From assembly GCF_001487105.1 (NCBI RefSeq), contig NZ_LN913001.1, positions 175,295-239,294 of the forward strand: DNA of 64,000 nucleotides, given 5' to 3'. Both the position numbers and the translations under genes were made by a program. Every line of letters begins with the position of its first letter. The first letter of the stretch is position 1. This document shows, in pieces, positions 37,652-46,820 of this stretch. Source of the stretch: Mediterraneibacter massiliensis (GTDB taxonomy: Bacteria > Bacillota > Clostridia > Lachnospirales > Lachnospiraceae). Below the pieces are notes generated by a model that saw nothing but the letters and a program-made list of their open reading frames with translations, was not told the DNA's origin and did not search any database.

Positions 37652-38156
37652 AAGTGCAAATGATAAAATTCACGCTCCCCAGGAACTTCTAGAGAAGACG
37701 AGAAAGCAGATGCGAAAAGAAAAGAGCAAAAGAAAGGTATTCTATATCGTCAGAAACGGTGCCGCTGTGGCTTGTCTGTGCCTGGCGATCTTGGGAACTT
37801 GGCGATTTGCGGCAAGAGACAAGGTATACGTAGAAGAGATACAGGTCGCCTCTGCGCAATGGAATATTGAAAGAAATCTGGGAAAAACGGACACAGACAA
37901 AACAGGAGAAAACGCAAAAGACAGTGAAAAAACGGAGGGAAATATAGAACTTCACACAGGGGAAGAAAAGGATATCGCTCCGCGGGAATTGTGGGATGTC
38001 AAGCCCAGCAAAGTAAATGGCTGTGAAGTGCATATCGGCAAAACAGGAGAGTCAAAATGGTTTGCGGCGTATAAAAAGGAAGGAAAGTATTGTTATTTAA
38101 AGGGAGAAGATATTTCGTATGAAGATTTTTTGGCATATTTGAAAAAACAGCTGTAA
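37635..38156 (+). CDS. Putative anti-sigma factor, single membrane helix
   Basis: A 173-residue protein: basic cytosolic N-terminus (about 1-37, HAPQELLEKTRKQMRKEK), one helix (about 38-58) and an external region with a low-complexity Thr/Lys/Glu segment and a C-terminal globular part. No zinc-binding anti-sigma motif is present. The role is inferred from the 17-base overlap with the ECF sigma gene and from the topology. Confidence 0.65.
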   Translation: MQEQYKSANDKIHAPQELLEKTRKQMRKEKSKRKVFYIVRNGAAVACLCLAILGTWRFAARDKVYVEEIQVASAQWNIERNLGKTDTDKTGENAKDSEKTEGNIELHTGEEKDIAPRELWDVKPSKVNGCEVHIGKTGESKWFAAYKKEGKYCYLKGEDISYEDFLAYLKKQL

Positions 38157-38263
38157 TTGCTGTAACCTTTTGCAGGGATGCGAGGTATTATAAGCAGAAC
38201 ACGGATCAAGAACATGTCTTTGTACAGAAGGAATGGAACTAAAAGCAGCAGAGAGGTGAGAAA

Positions 38264-40615
38264 GTGAAAATAAAATATGCTAGATATATTTGTACTGCAG
38301 CAGCAGTCATGCTGATAACAGGATGTTCTGCCGGCGGCAGCACCGGAAATGACAGCACAAAGAAAAACGGCGCAGTCATGGAAACCAAGAAACTCGCAGA
38401 AAAGACGAAAGAGAAATATGCACAGGACGAGAAATATGAATATACAGAGCCTATAAAAGATGTAGGACGGGATGAGAAGCTGACGCTGCAAATGGGATTT
38501 GACATTAAAGGCGGAGAGTTTACAGAGTATACACAGATTGTAAATGTGTATAAAGATGCGCAGCTTACGCAGGCTGTCGGCTCCCATTTTGAGTGGGATG
38601 AGGAAACCCAGGTGCTGTCTGTCACACCGCCCAGATGGGAGACGGCGGGTATCGCCAGTATAGATCTGGGAGAAGAAGATCCAGGGTATCATCCGTCAGA
38701 CGGCACATTGTTTGACAAGGGAGAATTAAATGACTGGGGCAATCTTCCTCAATATTATATGGTGCAGTATGTGGACTGCGAGACGGGAGAAGCGCTTGCC
38801 AAACCGAAGGTGACTGTTTTTAAAGTAAAGCATGAGGTGGAGAAGGCGCCGAAAGTTAATCTGACAATAAGTGAGGATGGAAAGCCTGTATTTACATGGA
38901 AACCTATAAAAGGGGCGGAGCGATATTATGTGATGTCTCTGGTCTATAATGAAGACAGCGGTTTCTCCGGAAGCGGTCTGGTGCGGGCAAGTACAGACGA
39001 AACAGAGTGGACACCGGAGTCTAACGGACAGTTTGTTACGTATGCGGTGTCTGAGGCAGACAGAAGCGAGCAATATTATATAAAAGAATATGGAGAGGGA
39101 ACAGAAGCTATTCCGAGAAATTCGGAATACGATACGTATTACTGTGTGATCGCAGCGTCAGAGGATGGGACATCGGCGATCAGCAATACATTTGATGTGA
39201 AGGATATAGCCAGGAAAGTTCCTTATACCGAAGAAGTGGGAATGAGTCTGTCGGAGGAAGGTTCCAACTATACAGAAGGTTTTGAAGAAATGCCTGCGTA
39301 TAAATGGGTCACGATGTGTGACGGGACACTGGTGCAAAAACTGGTGAATTATGATTTTGATAAAGCTAAGCAAAAGACAGAGACCTGGGGAGAATATGAG
39401 AAGGCAGATATGTCGGATCTAAGGCTGGTGGAAGTAGATATCGTAGAAATACCGTATACCATAGACGGTACGGATTTTACAGGCACAGTGGTTGTGGAAA
39501 ATTACGACCCGGACACATGGGAAGAGGATTTGGAGGAAATACATAAACGGCAGGAAAAATTACGCGGCAAAGGCGGAGCCATTGATATTGAAATGACAGA
39601 GGAACAAGAGGAAGCGAAAGAGGACACAGAGCAAGTACAGGTTACGGAATATCCTGTCACGGCAAACAGCGCTTTGAGCGAGTACCTTGCCGTAAATATG
39701 ATGAGCGGCAATATGGCGATCGATTTGTCTGAATTTCCGGAGAGCTCGGATCAGGAATATTTACTGGATGCCTGGGAGGAAGCTGTTTATCAGAATCCAA
39801 TGGTGTTAGGCGTACAAAGCGCTTCAATCTCTGCGGACGGAAAAACATTGTCTGTGCAGTATGATATAGATACAGACGAGATTAGTCAAAAGCAGGAGAA
39901 AATTGCCGCTGAGGTCCAGAATGTCATAAAAGAGATCATTACAGAAGATATGACAGAATTGGAGAAAGAGCTGGCAATCAACCAATATCTGTGCGACACG
40001 GCAGAATATGATATGGATGCTCTGGAAAATGCAGAAGAAAATAATTTCGTCGGGGTGGATGAAAAATTTAACGATGCATTTACGCCATATGGTGTACTTT
40101 TAAACAAAAAAGGTGTATGCTCTAGTTATGCAGGCGCATTTAAACTTCTTGCGGATGCGGCAGGGTTGGAGAGTATCATAGTGACAGGAAATCTAGACGG
40201 CGATCTTCCGCATGCCTGGAATAAAGTAAAGATCGAGGGGCAGTGGCAGATTGTAGACAGTACGAATAATGATAATGAACTGATTTTCAATGCATTGTTG
40301 AATCTTCCGGATAATGCGGCGAAAAAAGTGCTGGTAGAAGATACACGATATGCATTGGATAGCAAAGTAAAAGAGTATGAGGCTTCTACCGATGAAAATG
40401 AATATTATCATATAGAAGAAAAATTTTATGGACAGGAAGAGATCGTGACCCCGGTAACAGAAGCATTAGAAGAAGAGGGGAGTGCAGTTTTCAGGACGGA
40501 TTATAACCTTAATGACGAGGAATTTATGGAAATTGCTGAACAGGTTATCACCCAATATGGAAGCAGTGATGTAAGCGGCACATATTGGATGGGAGTGATA
40601 TATTTAACTAACTAA
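38264..40615 (+). CDS. Transglutaminase-like lipoprotein
   Basis: A 783-residue surface lipoprotein. The lipobox is LITGC (Cys21). The middle has beta-rich modules (about 200-330), and the C-terminal half has a transglutaminase-like core with the catalytic Cys in KKGVCSSYAGAF, His in DLPHAWNKVKI and Asp in IVDSTNND. The triad is intact, so cysteine-protease or cross-linking chemistry on wall proteins or peptidoglycan is possible. The start is GTG 38264 after GAGAGGTGAG. The last base of the TAA stop lies at the boundary of the downstream IS, which does not alter the protein. Confidence 0.85.
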   Translation: MKIKYARYICTAAAVMLITGCSAGGSTGNDSTKKNGAVMETKKLAEKTKEKYAQDEKYEYTEPIKDVGRDEKLTLQMGFDIKGGEFTEYTQIVNVYKDAQLTQAVGSHFEWDEETQVLSVTPPRWETAGIASIDLGEEDPGYHPSDGTLFDKGELNDWGNLPQYYMVQYVDCETGEALAKPKVTVFKVKHEVEKAPKVNLTISEDGKPVFTWKPIKGAERYYVMSLVYNEDSGFSGSGLVRASTDETEWTPESNGQFVTYAVSEADRSEQYYIKEYGEGTEAIPRNSEYDTYYCVIAASEDGTSAISNTFDVKDIARKVPYTEEVGMSLSEEGSNYTEGFEEMPAYKWVTMCDGTLVQKLVNYDFDKAKQKTETWGEYEKADMSDLRLVEVDIVEIPYTIDGTDFTGTVVVENYDPDTWEEDLEEIHKRQEKLRGKGGAIDIEMTEEQEEAKEDTEQVQVTEYPVTANSALSEYLAVNMMSGNMAIDLSEFPESSDQEYLLDAWEEAVYQNPMVLGVQSASISADGKTLSVQYDIDTDEISQKQEKIAAEVQNVIKEIITEDMTELEKELAINQYLCDTAEYDMDALENAEENNFVGVDEKFNDAFTPYGVLLNKKGVCSSYAGAFKLLADAAGLESIIVTGNLDGDLPHAWNKVKIEGQWQIVDSTNNDNELIFNALLNLPDNAAKKVLVEDTRYALDSKVKEYEASTDENEYYHIEEKFYGQEEIVTPVTEALEEEGSAVFRTDYNLNDEEFMEIAEQVITQYGSSDVSGTYWMGVIYLTN
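40605..40614 (+). repeat. Target-site duplication, left copy
   Basis: TAACTAACTA at 40605-40614 abuts the left end of the IS and recurs at 42345-42354. It includes the first two bases of the lipoprotein stop codon. Confidence 0.85.
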
Positions 40616-42344
40616 TAGGTAATTGCGAAACAAGTCCGCAATCCTGATTAAAAACAGGCAAAGGATCCTGTCATGCAGGATTCTTGAGATAGGAAGTGAA
40701 AATCGTTCATTTCTTGGCACAACAAATAAACCTCATGGGCTTATGAAGTTGGTAAGTCCTATGCTATGAGTGGTTTTAAACTTCGTATATATTGATGCTG
40801 GTGAATTTTATCAGCAACCATGACAGTTATTAACTGAGAAATTCCTGCAAGCAACAAATCTGCATGTAGTGTTTTCTCATTTTGGGTTTTACGACCGGCA
40901 ATACAGAAACTGTCTTTAAAATGGTTGATTGATTTTTCAACGTTTACACGGATTTTGTAGGTCTCATCCCATTCTACGGAACCACGTTCCACACCGGGAT
41001 AGGCACGCAGATTCTTTTCGGGGTAAATGTAAATCATTCTTCCACAGGAAGATGTGGTACAGGGGTTCTCACAGTGGCAGACACGGCGTTTCGTTTTGGT
41101 TTCGCGGTTGTATTCCCATTTCATTTTAGGGCATACAAACTTCATGCTGGGAAGTTTGCTTCTCAGATGAGATTTACTCCCTTCCCGTTTCATTGGAAGT
41201 GTGGAATCATGCGGACAGCAAGGAACACCATTTTCGTTGAAGGTGTAGCCATGTTCTTCCATTGATAGTTTTGTCCGGAGTGGAATCAATGCTTTTTCAA
41301 AGCCAAGATCATCCAAAAGGGCTTTGTAGATTTCAATGGTATCAAAAGCGGCATCGCCTAGAAAAGTTTTAGGGTTGATCAAAGGATGCTTCTGAAAGAA
41401 ATCAATCAAAACAGGGAGCAGCGCCTTAGAGTCCGCAAGTGATTTATCTTCATCTGGCGAATCGGATTTCTTTTCAACAATGATATCAGGATGAGCATTT
41501 AGGAAATCTTTATTGTAGAAGGTAATATCGCGAACAATACCAAGACCATTCGTGACAATACCAAACTTATAGGCATAGCAGAAATGTCCGTTGATATACA
41601 TCTGTTGGATAGCCGGGTTAGCAGCAGCGTGTGTGGGCATTGAGCCGTAAGCAGCTTTGTAAGGATCAAAGTTGTGAGCCTTTGCAAAGGCCTTTAACTG
41701 TTTTATGATACGGTTCGCGTATTTCGGATTATTTTCTGTCACCCATGCCTCAATTCCAGAAGTATCAAAGATGCTCATGGAAGCAAGGTTAGAATCAATA
41801 CGTTGGCAGATCGGTTCAGTGATATCAACTAAGTGATCAAACATCGATTGTAAGTCCATAAGAAAGTCCTGTTTAAAACGGGTGAATTTTGAGGCATCAG
41901 GAACAACACGGAAGCCACAAAAATCCCGTAGTTCCTGAGAATATTTTAAAAATATGATCAGAAGAGTATCGGTCGGGATTGAGAAAATGCGCTGAATAAG
42001 GAGAGCCTTGATTATAGGATAAAGCTGATGCTTGCGAGGTCTTCCTGTAGAAGCGTGAAAATGAGTAACAAAAGAAACAGGAACAATTTCATCAAGATTA
42101 ATGGTTTGGTCAAGTAGAGAAAGAAACTGATATTTGTCATTATCGAATTTATTTTGGCAATTTTCAAAAACTTCTGCCAAAGTGAGCTGCTTATATGTTA
42201 TCATATAGGTACATCTCCTTTCGGGTGGTTGGTTTATAGTTTCTAGGCAACTCTATTTTACCACAATCCGTTGAGGAGATGTTTTGTTTTATAAAAGTTA
42301 AAATGCCGTATTTATGCGGCTTGTGGCGTTTCGCAAACGCCTAT
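40615..42344 (-). mobile_element. 1.73-kb DDE insertion sequence (IS1182/IS4-like)
   Basis: The ends are imperfect inverted repeats, ATAGGTAATTGCGAAAC (40615-40631) and GTTTCGCAAACGCCTAT (42328-42344), sharing ATAGG and TTGCGAAAC. A 10-bp direct repeat flanks them. It contains one intact transposase. It has inserted between two lipoprotein genes that were about 20 bp apart before insertion. Family placement rests on the transposase and is tentative. Confidence 0.88.
40759..42204 (-). CDS. DDE transposase (IS1182-like)
   Basis: A 481-residue transposase. The N-terminal region has GRPRKHQLYPIIKALLIQR and a PDASKFTRFKQDF segment like the InsH/DUF772 domain. The catalytic acidic residues are likely in IFDTSG, FLGDAAFDT and RVNVEKSINHF. 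A cysteine-rich insert (CPKMKWEY, CHCENPC, SSCGRM) is typical of IS1182 relatives. The frame is complete. It runs opposite to the interrupted operon. Confidence 0.88.
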   Translation of the reverse strand: MITYKQLTLAEVFENCQNKFDNDKYQFLSLLDQTINLDEIVPVSFVTHFHASTGRPRKHQLYPIIKALLIQRIFSIPTDTLLIIFLKYSQELRDFCGFRVVPDASKFTRFKQDFLMDLQSMFDHLVDITEPICQRIDSNLASMSIFDTSGIEAWVTENNPKYANRIIKQLKAFAKAHNFDPYKAAYGSMPTHAAANPAIQQMYINGHFCYAYKFGIVTNGLGIVRDITFYNKDFLNAHPDIIVEKKSDSPDEDKSLADSKALLPVLIDFFQKHPLINPKTFLGDAAFDTIEIYKALLDDLGFEKALIPLRTKLSMEEHGYTFNENGVPCCPHDSTLPMKREGSKSHLRSKLPSMKFVCPKMKWEYNRETKTKRRVCHCENPCTTSSCGRMIYIYPEKNLRAYPGVERGSVEWDETYKIRVNVEKSINHFKDSFCIAGRKTQNEKTLHADLLLAGISQLITVMVADKIHQHQYIRSLKPLIA

Positions 42345-42354
42345 TAACTAACTA
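42345..42354 (+). repeat. Target-site duplication, right copy
   Basis: TAACTAACTA, identical to 40605-40614. Removing the IS and one copy restores a short intergenic spacer ending in the AAAGGAAAAGGAG ribosome site of the next gene. Confidence 0.85.
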
Positions 42355-42375
42355 AAAGGAAAAGGAGAAAAATCT

Positions 42376-43761
42376 ATGAAGAAGTATGGGAAACGAGTAG
42401 CAGCGACGGGTATGGTCGCAGTAATGACAGCAACGCTGTTGTCCGGCTGTGGAACAAAGGCGACGCCGGAAAATTTATTTAAGGATATGTCCGAGAATAT
42501 GAAGGACATCAAATCCGCACTTTGCAGCATGAATGTGGAAGCATCCTTAACAGACGGAACAGATACTATGGGAATAGGTATGGAACTGGATGTAGAGGCT
42601 ACGAAGAAACCGGAAGCGGCACATATTGAAGGGGATATTTCTATAGATTTTAGTGGATCCAGTATGAGTGCGCAGATGGAAGCGTATTCGATCAAGGAAG
42701 ATGATACATATGTATCATACAGCATGATCGAAGATGAGTGGTCTAAGGAAGAAATGGACGAAAGCGAAATCGATGTGCTCAGCGAGAACATGTTTGGCGG
42801 TTTTGAAGATATGGCAGATGATTTTGAATTATCAGAAGATCTGACAGATGTAGAAGGTGAAGAATGTTTTGAACTTAAAGGAGAGATCAAAGGAGAAAGT
42901 TTAAACGGACTGTTCGATGAAGAGATGATGAGCTCATTCGGTTTAGACGGAGTCATGGATGAAGACGCTTTAGAAGATGTGACGATCCCATGTACGGTAG
43001 AAGTCTACAAAGAATCTATCCTTCCGGCAAGAGTGAACATAGACATGAAGGAAGTTATGGAATCTATGATGGGAGAAACCGGAGAAGATGTAGAAGTATC
43101 CGATTTCTATATAGAAATGACTTATGTAGAATATGATAAGGTAAAAGAGATCAAAGTTCCAGATGAGGCGAAAGAGGCAGTTTCCGGGGATGCGGCAGAC
43201 GACTTTGACATGGACGAGGATGAAGGTACAGATAAAAAAGCAACGCCTGCGAAACAGAGCGGTAAACTGGGAGACAGTTGGGACAGCTATACAGTACAGA
43301 TCAATGATACGGTGCTGACACTTCCTTGTGAGATGTCGGAACTTGAAGCGTTAGGTCTGACATTGGATACGAGCTACACACCGGCTAATTATATGGTCAA
43401 TACAGGAGAGTATGAACTTGCCTATTTCATGGATGAAAATGGAAACCAGATCATGGTAGATGCTCTCAATACATCCGGTTCTGCGCTGGAATTAAAAGAC
43501 TGCTTGGTTGGAGGGATTTCTGTAGATGATTATGGTCTGGAAAATGGCGGTATGACAGTGATCTTCCCAGGCGGAATCCAGATCGGCTCTACAGTAGAAG
43601 AAGTGACAGCAGCGTATGGTGCATGTGAAGATGTCTATGAAGGAGACTATATGGATATGTACAGCTGGTATGCAGAAGACAGTTACTATAACGGATGCGA
43701 GATTGATTTTGAGGCAGAGACAGGACTGGTTATGAGTATGTATATGGATCATCATGAATAG
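42376..43761 (+). CDS. Acidic lipoprotein of unknown family
   Basis: A 461-residue lipoprotein with lipobox LLSGC (Cys26). The N-terminal ~260 residues resemble a LolA/LppX-like fold in outline (long strands, VEASLTDGTDTMGIG), which I infer loosely. An Asp/Glu-rich linker and a C-terminal domain (about 300-461, TVQINDTVLTLPCEM) follow. It was probably co-transcribed with the transglutaminase lipoprotein before the IS insertion; its ribosome site survives, but the promoter may now be lost or supplied by the IS. Function unknown. Confidence 0.65.
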   Translation: MKKYGKRVAATGMVAVMTATLLSGCGTKATPENLFKDMSENMKDIKSALCSMNVEASLTDGTDTMGIGMELDVEATKKPEAAHIEGDISIDFSGSSMSAQMEAYSIKEDDTYVSYSMIEDEWSKEEMDESEIDVLSENMFGGFEDMADDFELSEDLTDVEGEECFELKGEIKGESLNGLFDEEMMSSFGLDGVMDEDALEDVTIPCTVEVYKESILPARVNIDMKEVMESMMGETGEDVEVSDFYIEMTYVEYDKVKEIKVPDEAKEAVSGDAADDFDMDEDEGTDKKATPAKQSGKLGDSWDSYTVQINDTVLTLPCEMSELEALGLTLDTSYTPANYMVNTGEYELAYFMDENGNQIMVDALNTSGSALELKDCLVGGISVDDYGLENGGMTVIFPGGIQIGSTVEEVTAAYGACEDVYEGDYMDMYSWYAEDSYYNGCEIDFEAETGLVMSMYMDHHE

Positions 43762-43806
43762 AAAAAGAGTTTAAGTAGATTTTTGAAAGAAACTTGAAAA
43801 AAAGGC

Positions 43807-43835
43807 TTGCAAAAGAGAAACATATATGCTAATAT
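43807..43835 (+). promoter_or_regulatory. Promoter of the tRNA-Glu/tRNA-Cys pair
   Basis: TTGCAA (43807-43812), a 17-base spacer and TAATAT (43830-43835), 36 bases upstream of tRNA-Glu. Confidence 0.6.
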
Positions 43836-43844
43836 AAAAAACGG

Positions 43845-43870
43845 TCACTGCGGAAGCAGTGATTGTTTTG
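43845..43870 (+). terminator. Hairpin between the tRNA promoter and tRNA-Glu
   Basis: TCACTGC (43845-43851) and GCAGTGA (43856-43862) around a GGAA tetraloop, followed by TTGTTTT. It looks like a weak terminator for the lipoprotein gene, but it lies downstream of the tRNA promoter, so it may instead be a leader element removed during processing. Confidence 0.45.
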
Positions 43871-43871
43871 A

Positions 43872-43943
43872 GGCTCCGTGGTCAAGCGGTTAAGACATCG
43901 CCCTTTCACGGCGGTAACACGGGTTCGATTCCCGTCGGAGTCA
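43872..43943 (+). tRNA. tRNA-Glu (TTC)
   Basis: Acceptor GGCTCCG/CGGAGTC, anticodon stem CGCC/GGCG around CTTTCAC (anticodon TTC), and T arm CGGG/CCCG with TTCGATT. 72 bases; CCA not encoded. Confidence 0.96.
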
Positions 43944-43995
43944 TTGATCGTATGTAAAAGGATGTAGACATCCTAAAGCAGCGGTTTTATGATAA

Positions 43996-44067
43996 GGCGC
44001 AGTAGCCAAGCGGTAAGGCGTGGGTCTGCAACACCCTGATTCACCGGTTCAAATCCGGTCTGCGCCT
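43996..44067 (+). tRNA. tRNA-Cys (GCA), copy 1
   Basis: Acceptor GGCGCAG/CTGCGCC with discriminator T, anticodon loop CTGCAAC (anticodon GCA), and T arm CCGG/CCGG. The 72-base sequence is identical to 62538-62609. The anticodon stem has a T-T mismatch at its base in both copies. Confidence 0.96.
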
Positions 44068-44076
44068 CTTGAAAAG

Positions 44077-44128
44077 AAGTTGTCGCTTCAACGATTGATA
44101 AATCGTGAAGCGGCAACTTTCTTTTTAC
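44077..44128 (+). terminator. Terminator after the tRNA pair
   Basis: AAGTTGTCGCTTCAACGATT (44077-44096) pairs with AATCGTGAAGCGGCAACTT (44101-44119), with one bulge and G-U pairs, followed by a T-rich tail. Confidence 0.9.
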
Positions 44129-44279
44129 ATTTTTTTACCTACAGTAAGCAATTTCTTTCGTTTTTCTATTGGTGTTTTACAGTTGTTTCCTTCGATACAA
44201 TCTTTCTTATAAGAGCGCTAATGCAAGGTCATGTAGGGGGAAGTATAGTGGATATTGGCTCCAGAACAATAAAAATAAG

Positions 44280-45005
44280 TTATGAATTGTCATAACAGAA
44301 ACGGTATTTACTGCCACAGATATATTCATATCCTACATGAATAAGCTGATTGTGAATATCATACATTTCTGTATGAAAAAGAAACAGTGGGTCACCGGGG
44401 GAAATACGAAGCAGATTGGCTTGTTCTGTAGAAGCCTTTATAGCATCAATATAAGAATTCTGTGAACATCCAATGCAGATATTATATTTCTCACGCAAAA
44501 GCTGATATAGAGAGCTATCTAAAGGTTCTGTTAGCAAAAATGAAAATTTCTGGCAGGGATAATAATTGTTCTCGATCATAATAGGTATGGTATCTGCGTA
44601 TCGGATACGCTGGATATAAACAATAGAATCTCCTTCAAAGAGCCTGCTATTATCCAAGTGATACTGTTCACAAGGTATGACTTCGCGTTTTGTTACAATA
44701 GTAGAAGCTTCCATTTGATTGGCTTTACACGCATCAGAAAAACTGAGCGTATGCTCTAATTTCCGAAAAATTTTGCGCTCTTTTACAAAAGTTCCCTTTC
44801 CCTGTTTCTTAATCAAAATCCCTTCATTACATAATTCAGTAATGGCACGTCTTATTGTAATACGGCTTACATGATATAGTTCAGATAATTCAGTTTCTGT
44901 TGGAATTTGCTGGCCGGAAATATAAATCCCTTTTTTTATCTGTTCAAATAAATCATTTTTTAACTGTTCGAACAGAGGAATATCGCTGGCTGTGTTTAAG
45001 TTCAT
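44280..45005 (-). CDS. GntR-family regulator (HutC/UTRA type)
   Basis: A 241-residue repressor-type regulator. The N-terminal winged helix (about residues 8-75: SELYHVSRITIRRAITEL) and UTRA sensor domain (about 95-235) place it in the HutC subfamily with FrlR and NagR. It is divergent from the amidohydrolase gene across 245 bases that contain a promoter with an embedded palindrome, so it probably controls the cluster in response to a sugar-amine intermediate. GAGGTGAT precedes its ATG. Confidence 0.88.
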   Translation of the reverse strand: MNLNTASDIPLFEQLKNDLFEQIKKGIYISGQQIPTETELSELYHVSRITIRRAITELCNEGILIKKQGKGTFVKERKIFRKLEHTLSFSDACKANQMEASTIVTKREVIPCEQYHLDNSRLFEGDSIVYIQRIRYADTIPIMIENNYYPCQKFSFLLTEPLDSSLYQLLREKYNICIGCSQNSYIDAIKASTEQANLLRISPGDPLFLFHTEMYDIHNQLIHVGYEYICGSKYRFCYDNS

Positions 45006-45195
45006 AATAATATCACCTCACAGACATTATAATAACATATGATGTTTTATATGACAATATGAATTTGAAAAACATTATACAAGAAAGATTATATGAAAAA
45101 CTGTTAAAAATGCAATAAAAATAAAAGAAAAAATATAAAAAATGGACAATAAAATGTGAATAGTAATGAAAATAGTATTAGATAAAGTAACAATA

Positions 45196-45224
45196 TTGAA
45201 TATAACGTTATAGAATGATATAAT
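45196..45224 (+). promoter_or_regulatory. Promoter of the deglycase cluster with embedded operator
   Basis: TTGAAT (45196-45201), a 17-base spacer and TATAAT (45219-45224). The perfect 12-base palindrome TATAACGTTATA (45201-45212) lies in the spacer, where a bound GntR repressor would block polymerase. A looser version (ATAACAT..ATGTTTTAT) lies near the start of the regulator gene at about 45033-45051. Confidence 0.65.
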
Positions 45225-45250
45225 CAATACAGCAAAAAGGAGGTGGGAAA

Positions 45251-46807
45251 ATGATAGAAAAAGCAGATAAGATATTTAAATCAGCCTGTATTTTTGATTC
45301 TGTTTCGGAAAAGGTATATCCGGGATATATAGCAATAAAAGGAACACGGATTCTTGAAGTTGGGCGTGGAAATATCCCAAGTAGATTGGTAAGTGCATCT
45401 ACGGAAGTTGTGGACTATGGGGAGAGAACCATTTGTCCGGGTTTTGGTGATACTCATACGTTTTTTACGGGATATGTAGTGGATTATCTTGGCGAGGATT
45501 TGTCAGAAGTACTTAATTTGCAAAAAGTTATGGAACTGTTGTCAGAGAAAGTGAAAAATACCCCAGAAGTCATGGTTTTATTTGGAAATCATATACAAAT
45601 GGAACTGGCAGAAAAAATAAATAAAGAAGGGGTACTGGAACAGATCCAAAGACCGGTTATTTTATTTACAGCAGGCCATGGATATTGTGCCATGAATAAA
45701 GTTGCAGAAGAAGTATTTGGATTTACACCAGATACATGTGGAAGTTCAGAAGCAATTTATAAGATCATGAAAATTTATTTGAACGACAGAGAGTTTATTA
45801 TTCCACAGTTCAAGGCGTACATGTCTATGTTAAACAGACATGGAATAACATCTGTGAAAGAAATAGGATTTGACAATTTTTATGGTTTTACAGATATATT
45901 GGCAGAATTAGAACAGAAAGCAGAATTAAGCCTTCGGATTTCTTTTATGTCACAACCTGTAGGAAAGAAAATGGATTTAGAATATGGAAAAGAAATGAAG
46001 AGGAAATATCATTCTGATTTCTTAAGATTTTCCGGTTATAATCAGATGACAGATGGATTGATACTCTCGGAAGAGGCAGACTTGATGGAGCCATATGAAG
46101 GAAAAGAGTATTGTTGCAAAAAGTATATTGATTATACATTACTAGAAGAAGATGTACTTGCAGCAGACCGGGAAGGTTTCCGATTTACATTGCATTCTGA
46201 AGGAGACGGTTCTTTCCATAAAATTCTTCAGATTTATGATAAATGTGAGAAGGAAAATGGAAAATTGAAGAATCGGCATGGAATTACAGATTTGGAACTG
46301 ACTGGCGCAGAAGATGAGAAGAAAATGGCACAGCTTGGAGTCTTTGGAGAGATTTATGCACAGGTCTATAAGTTGGATTCCTGTGAAAACTGGAAGAGAG
46401 ATTATGATGAAAAACTGGGCAGTAGACGGAGCCGTTATATGAATTACCGTTCACTTGCAGATTATGGCGTGATTTTAAGTGGAGCAACAGATCTTCCAAT
46501 GTTAATACCGGATATACCGGAGGCGATTTACTATGGATGTGGGACCTATGCTGCCGATGCTGCAGAACAGGTTCAACCAAAGAATGGTTTGACAATACAG
46601 GAAATGTTAAAAACATGGACAGTTGGAAGCCAGTATGCTATGGGGCAGGAACATATATTGGGAACTCTGGAAAGTGGTAAACAGGCCGATATTGTAATTT
46701 TTGACAGGAATCTGTTTAAAGCAGATATTAAAGAAATCCGGAAGGCACATGTTTTAAGAACAATATGTGCTGGGCGGGATGTTTATAAAGAAATGGAGAA
46801 CAGTTAA
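45251..46807 (+). CDS. YtcJ-like metal-dependent amidohydrolase
   Basis: A 518-residue enzyme of the amidohydrolase-3 group. The N-terminal beta domain (KIFKSACIFDSVSEKV) is followed by GFGDTHTFF, the equivalent of the metal-binding D-x-H-x-H strand. AGHGYCAMNK, TLHSEGDGSFH and LSGATDLPM carry later metal ligands, and the C-terminal LESGKQADIVIFD is typical of the family. It has no signal peptide. As first gene before the transporter, deglycase and kinase, it probably hydrolyses an amide or other C-N bond on the imported compound or a processed form. The substrate is unknown. AAGGAGGTGGG precedes the ATG. Confidence 0.82.
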   Translation: MIEKADKIFKSACIFDSVSEKVYPGYIAIKGTRILEVGRGNIPSRLVSASTEVVDYGERTICPGFGDTHTFFTGYVVDYLGEDLSEVLNLQKVMELLSEKVKNTPEVMVLFGNHIQMELAEKINKEGVLEQIQRPVILFTAGHGYCAMNKVAEEVFGFTPDTCGSSEAIYKIMKIYLNDREFIIPQFKAYMSMLNRHGITSVKEIGFDNFYGFTDILAELEQKAELSLRISFMSQPVGKKMDLEYGKEMKRKYHSDFLRFSGYNQMTDGLILSEEADLMEPYEGKEYCCKKYIDYTLLEEDVLAADREGFRFTLHSEGDGSFHKILQIYDKCEKENGKLKNRHGITDLELTGAEDEKKMAQLGVFGEIYAQVYKLDSCENWKRDYDEKLGSRRSRYMNYRSLADYGVILSGATDLPMLIPDIPEAIYYGCGTYAADAAEQVQPKNGLTIQEMLKTWTVGSQYAMGQEHILGTLESGKQADIVIFDRNLFKADIKEIRKAHVLRTICAGRDVYKEMENS

Positions 46808-46820
46808 AGGAGGGGTTGTG

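Noticed and set aside
45251..46807. N-acetylglucosamine-6-phosphate deacetylase
   Set aside because: The beta-domain and later motifs resemble the YtcJ/amidohydrolase-3 group rather than NagA, though the GntR/SIS context made it tempting.
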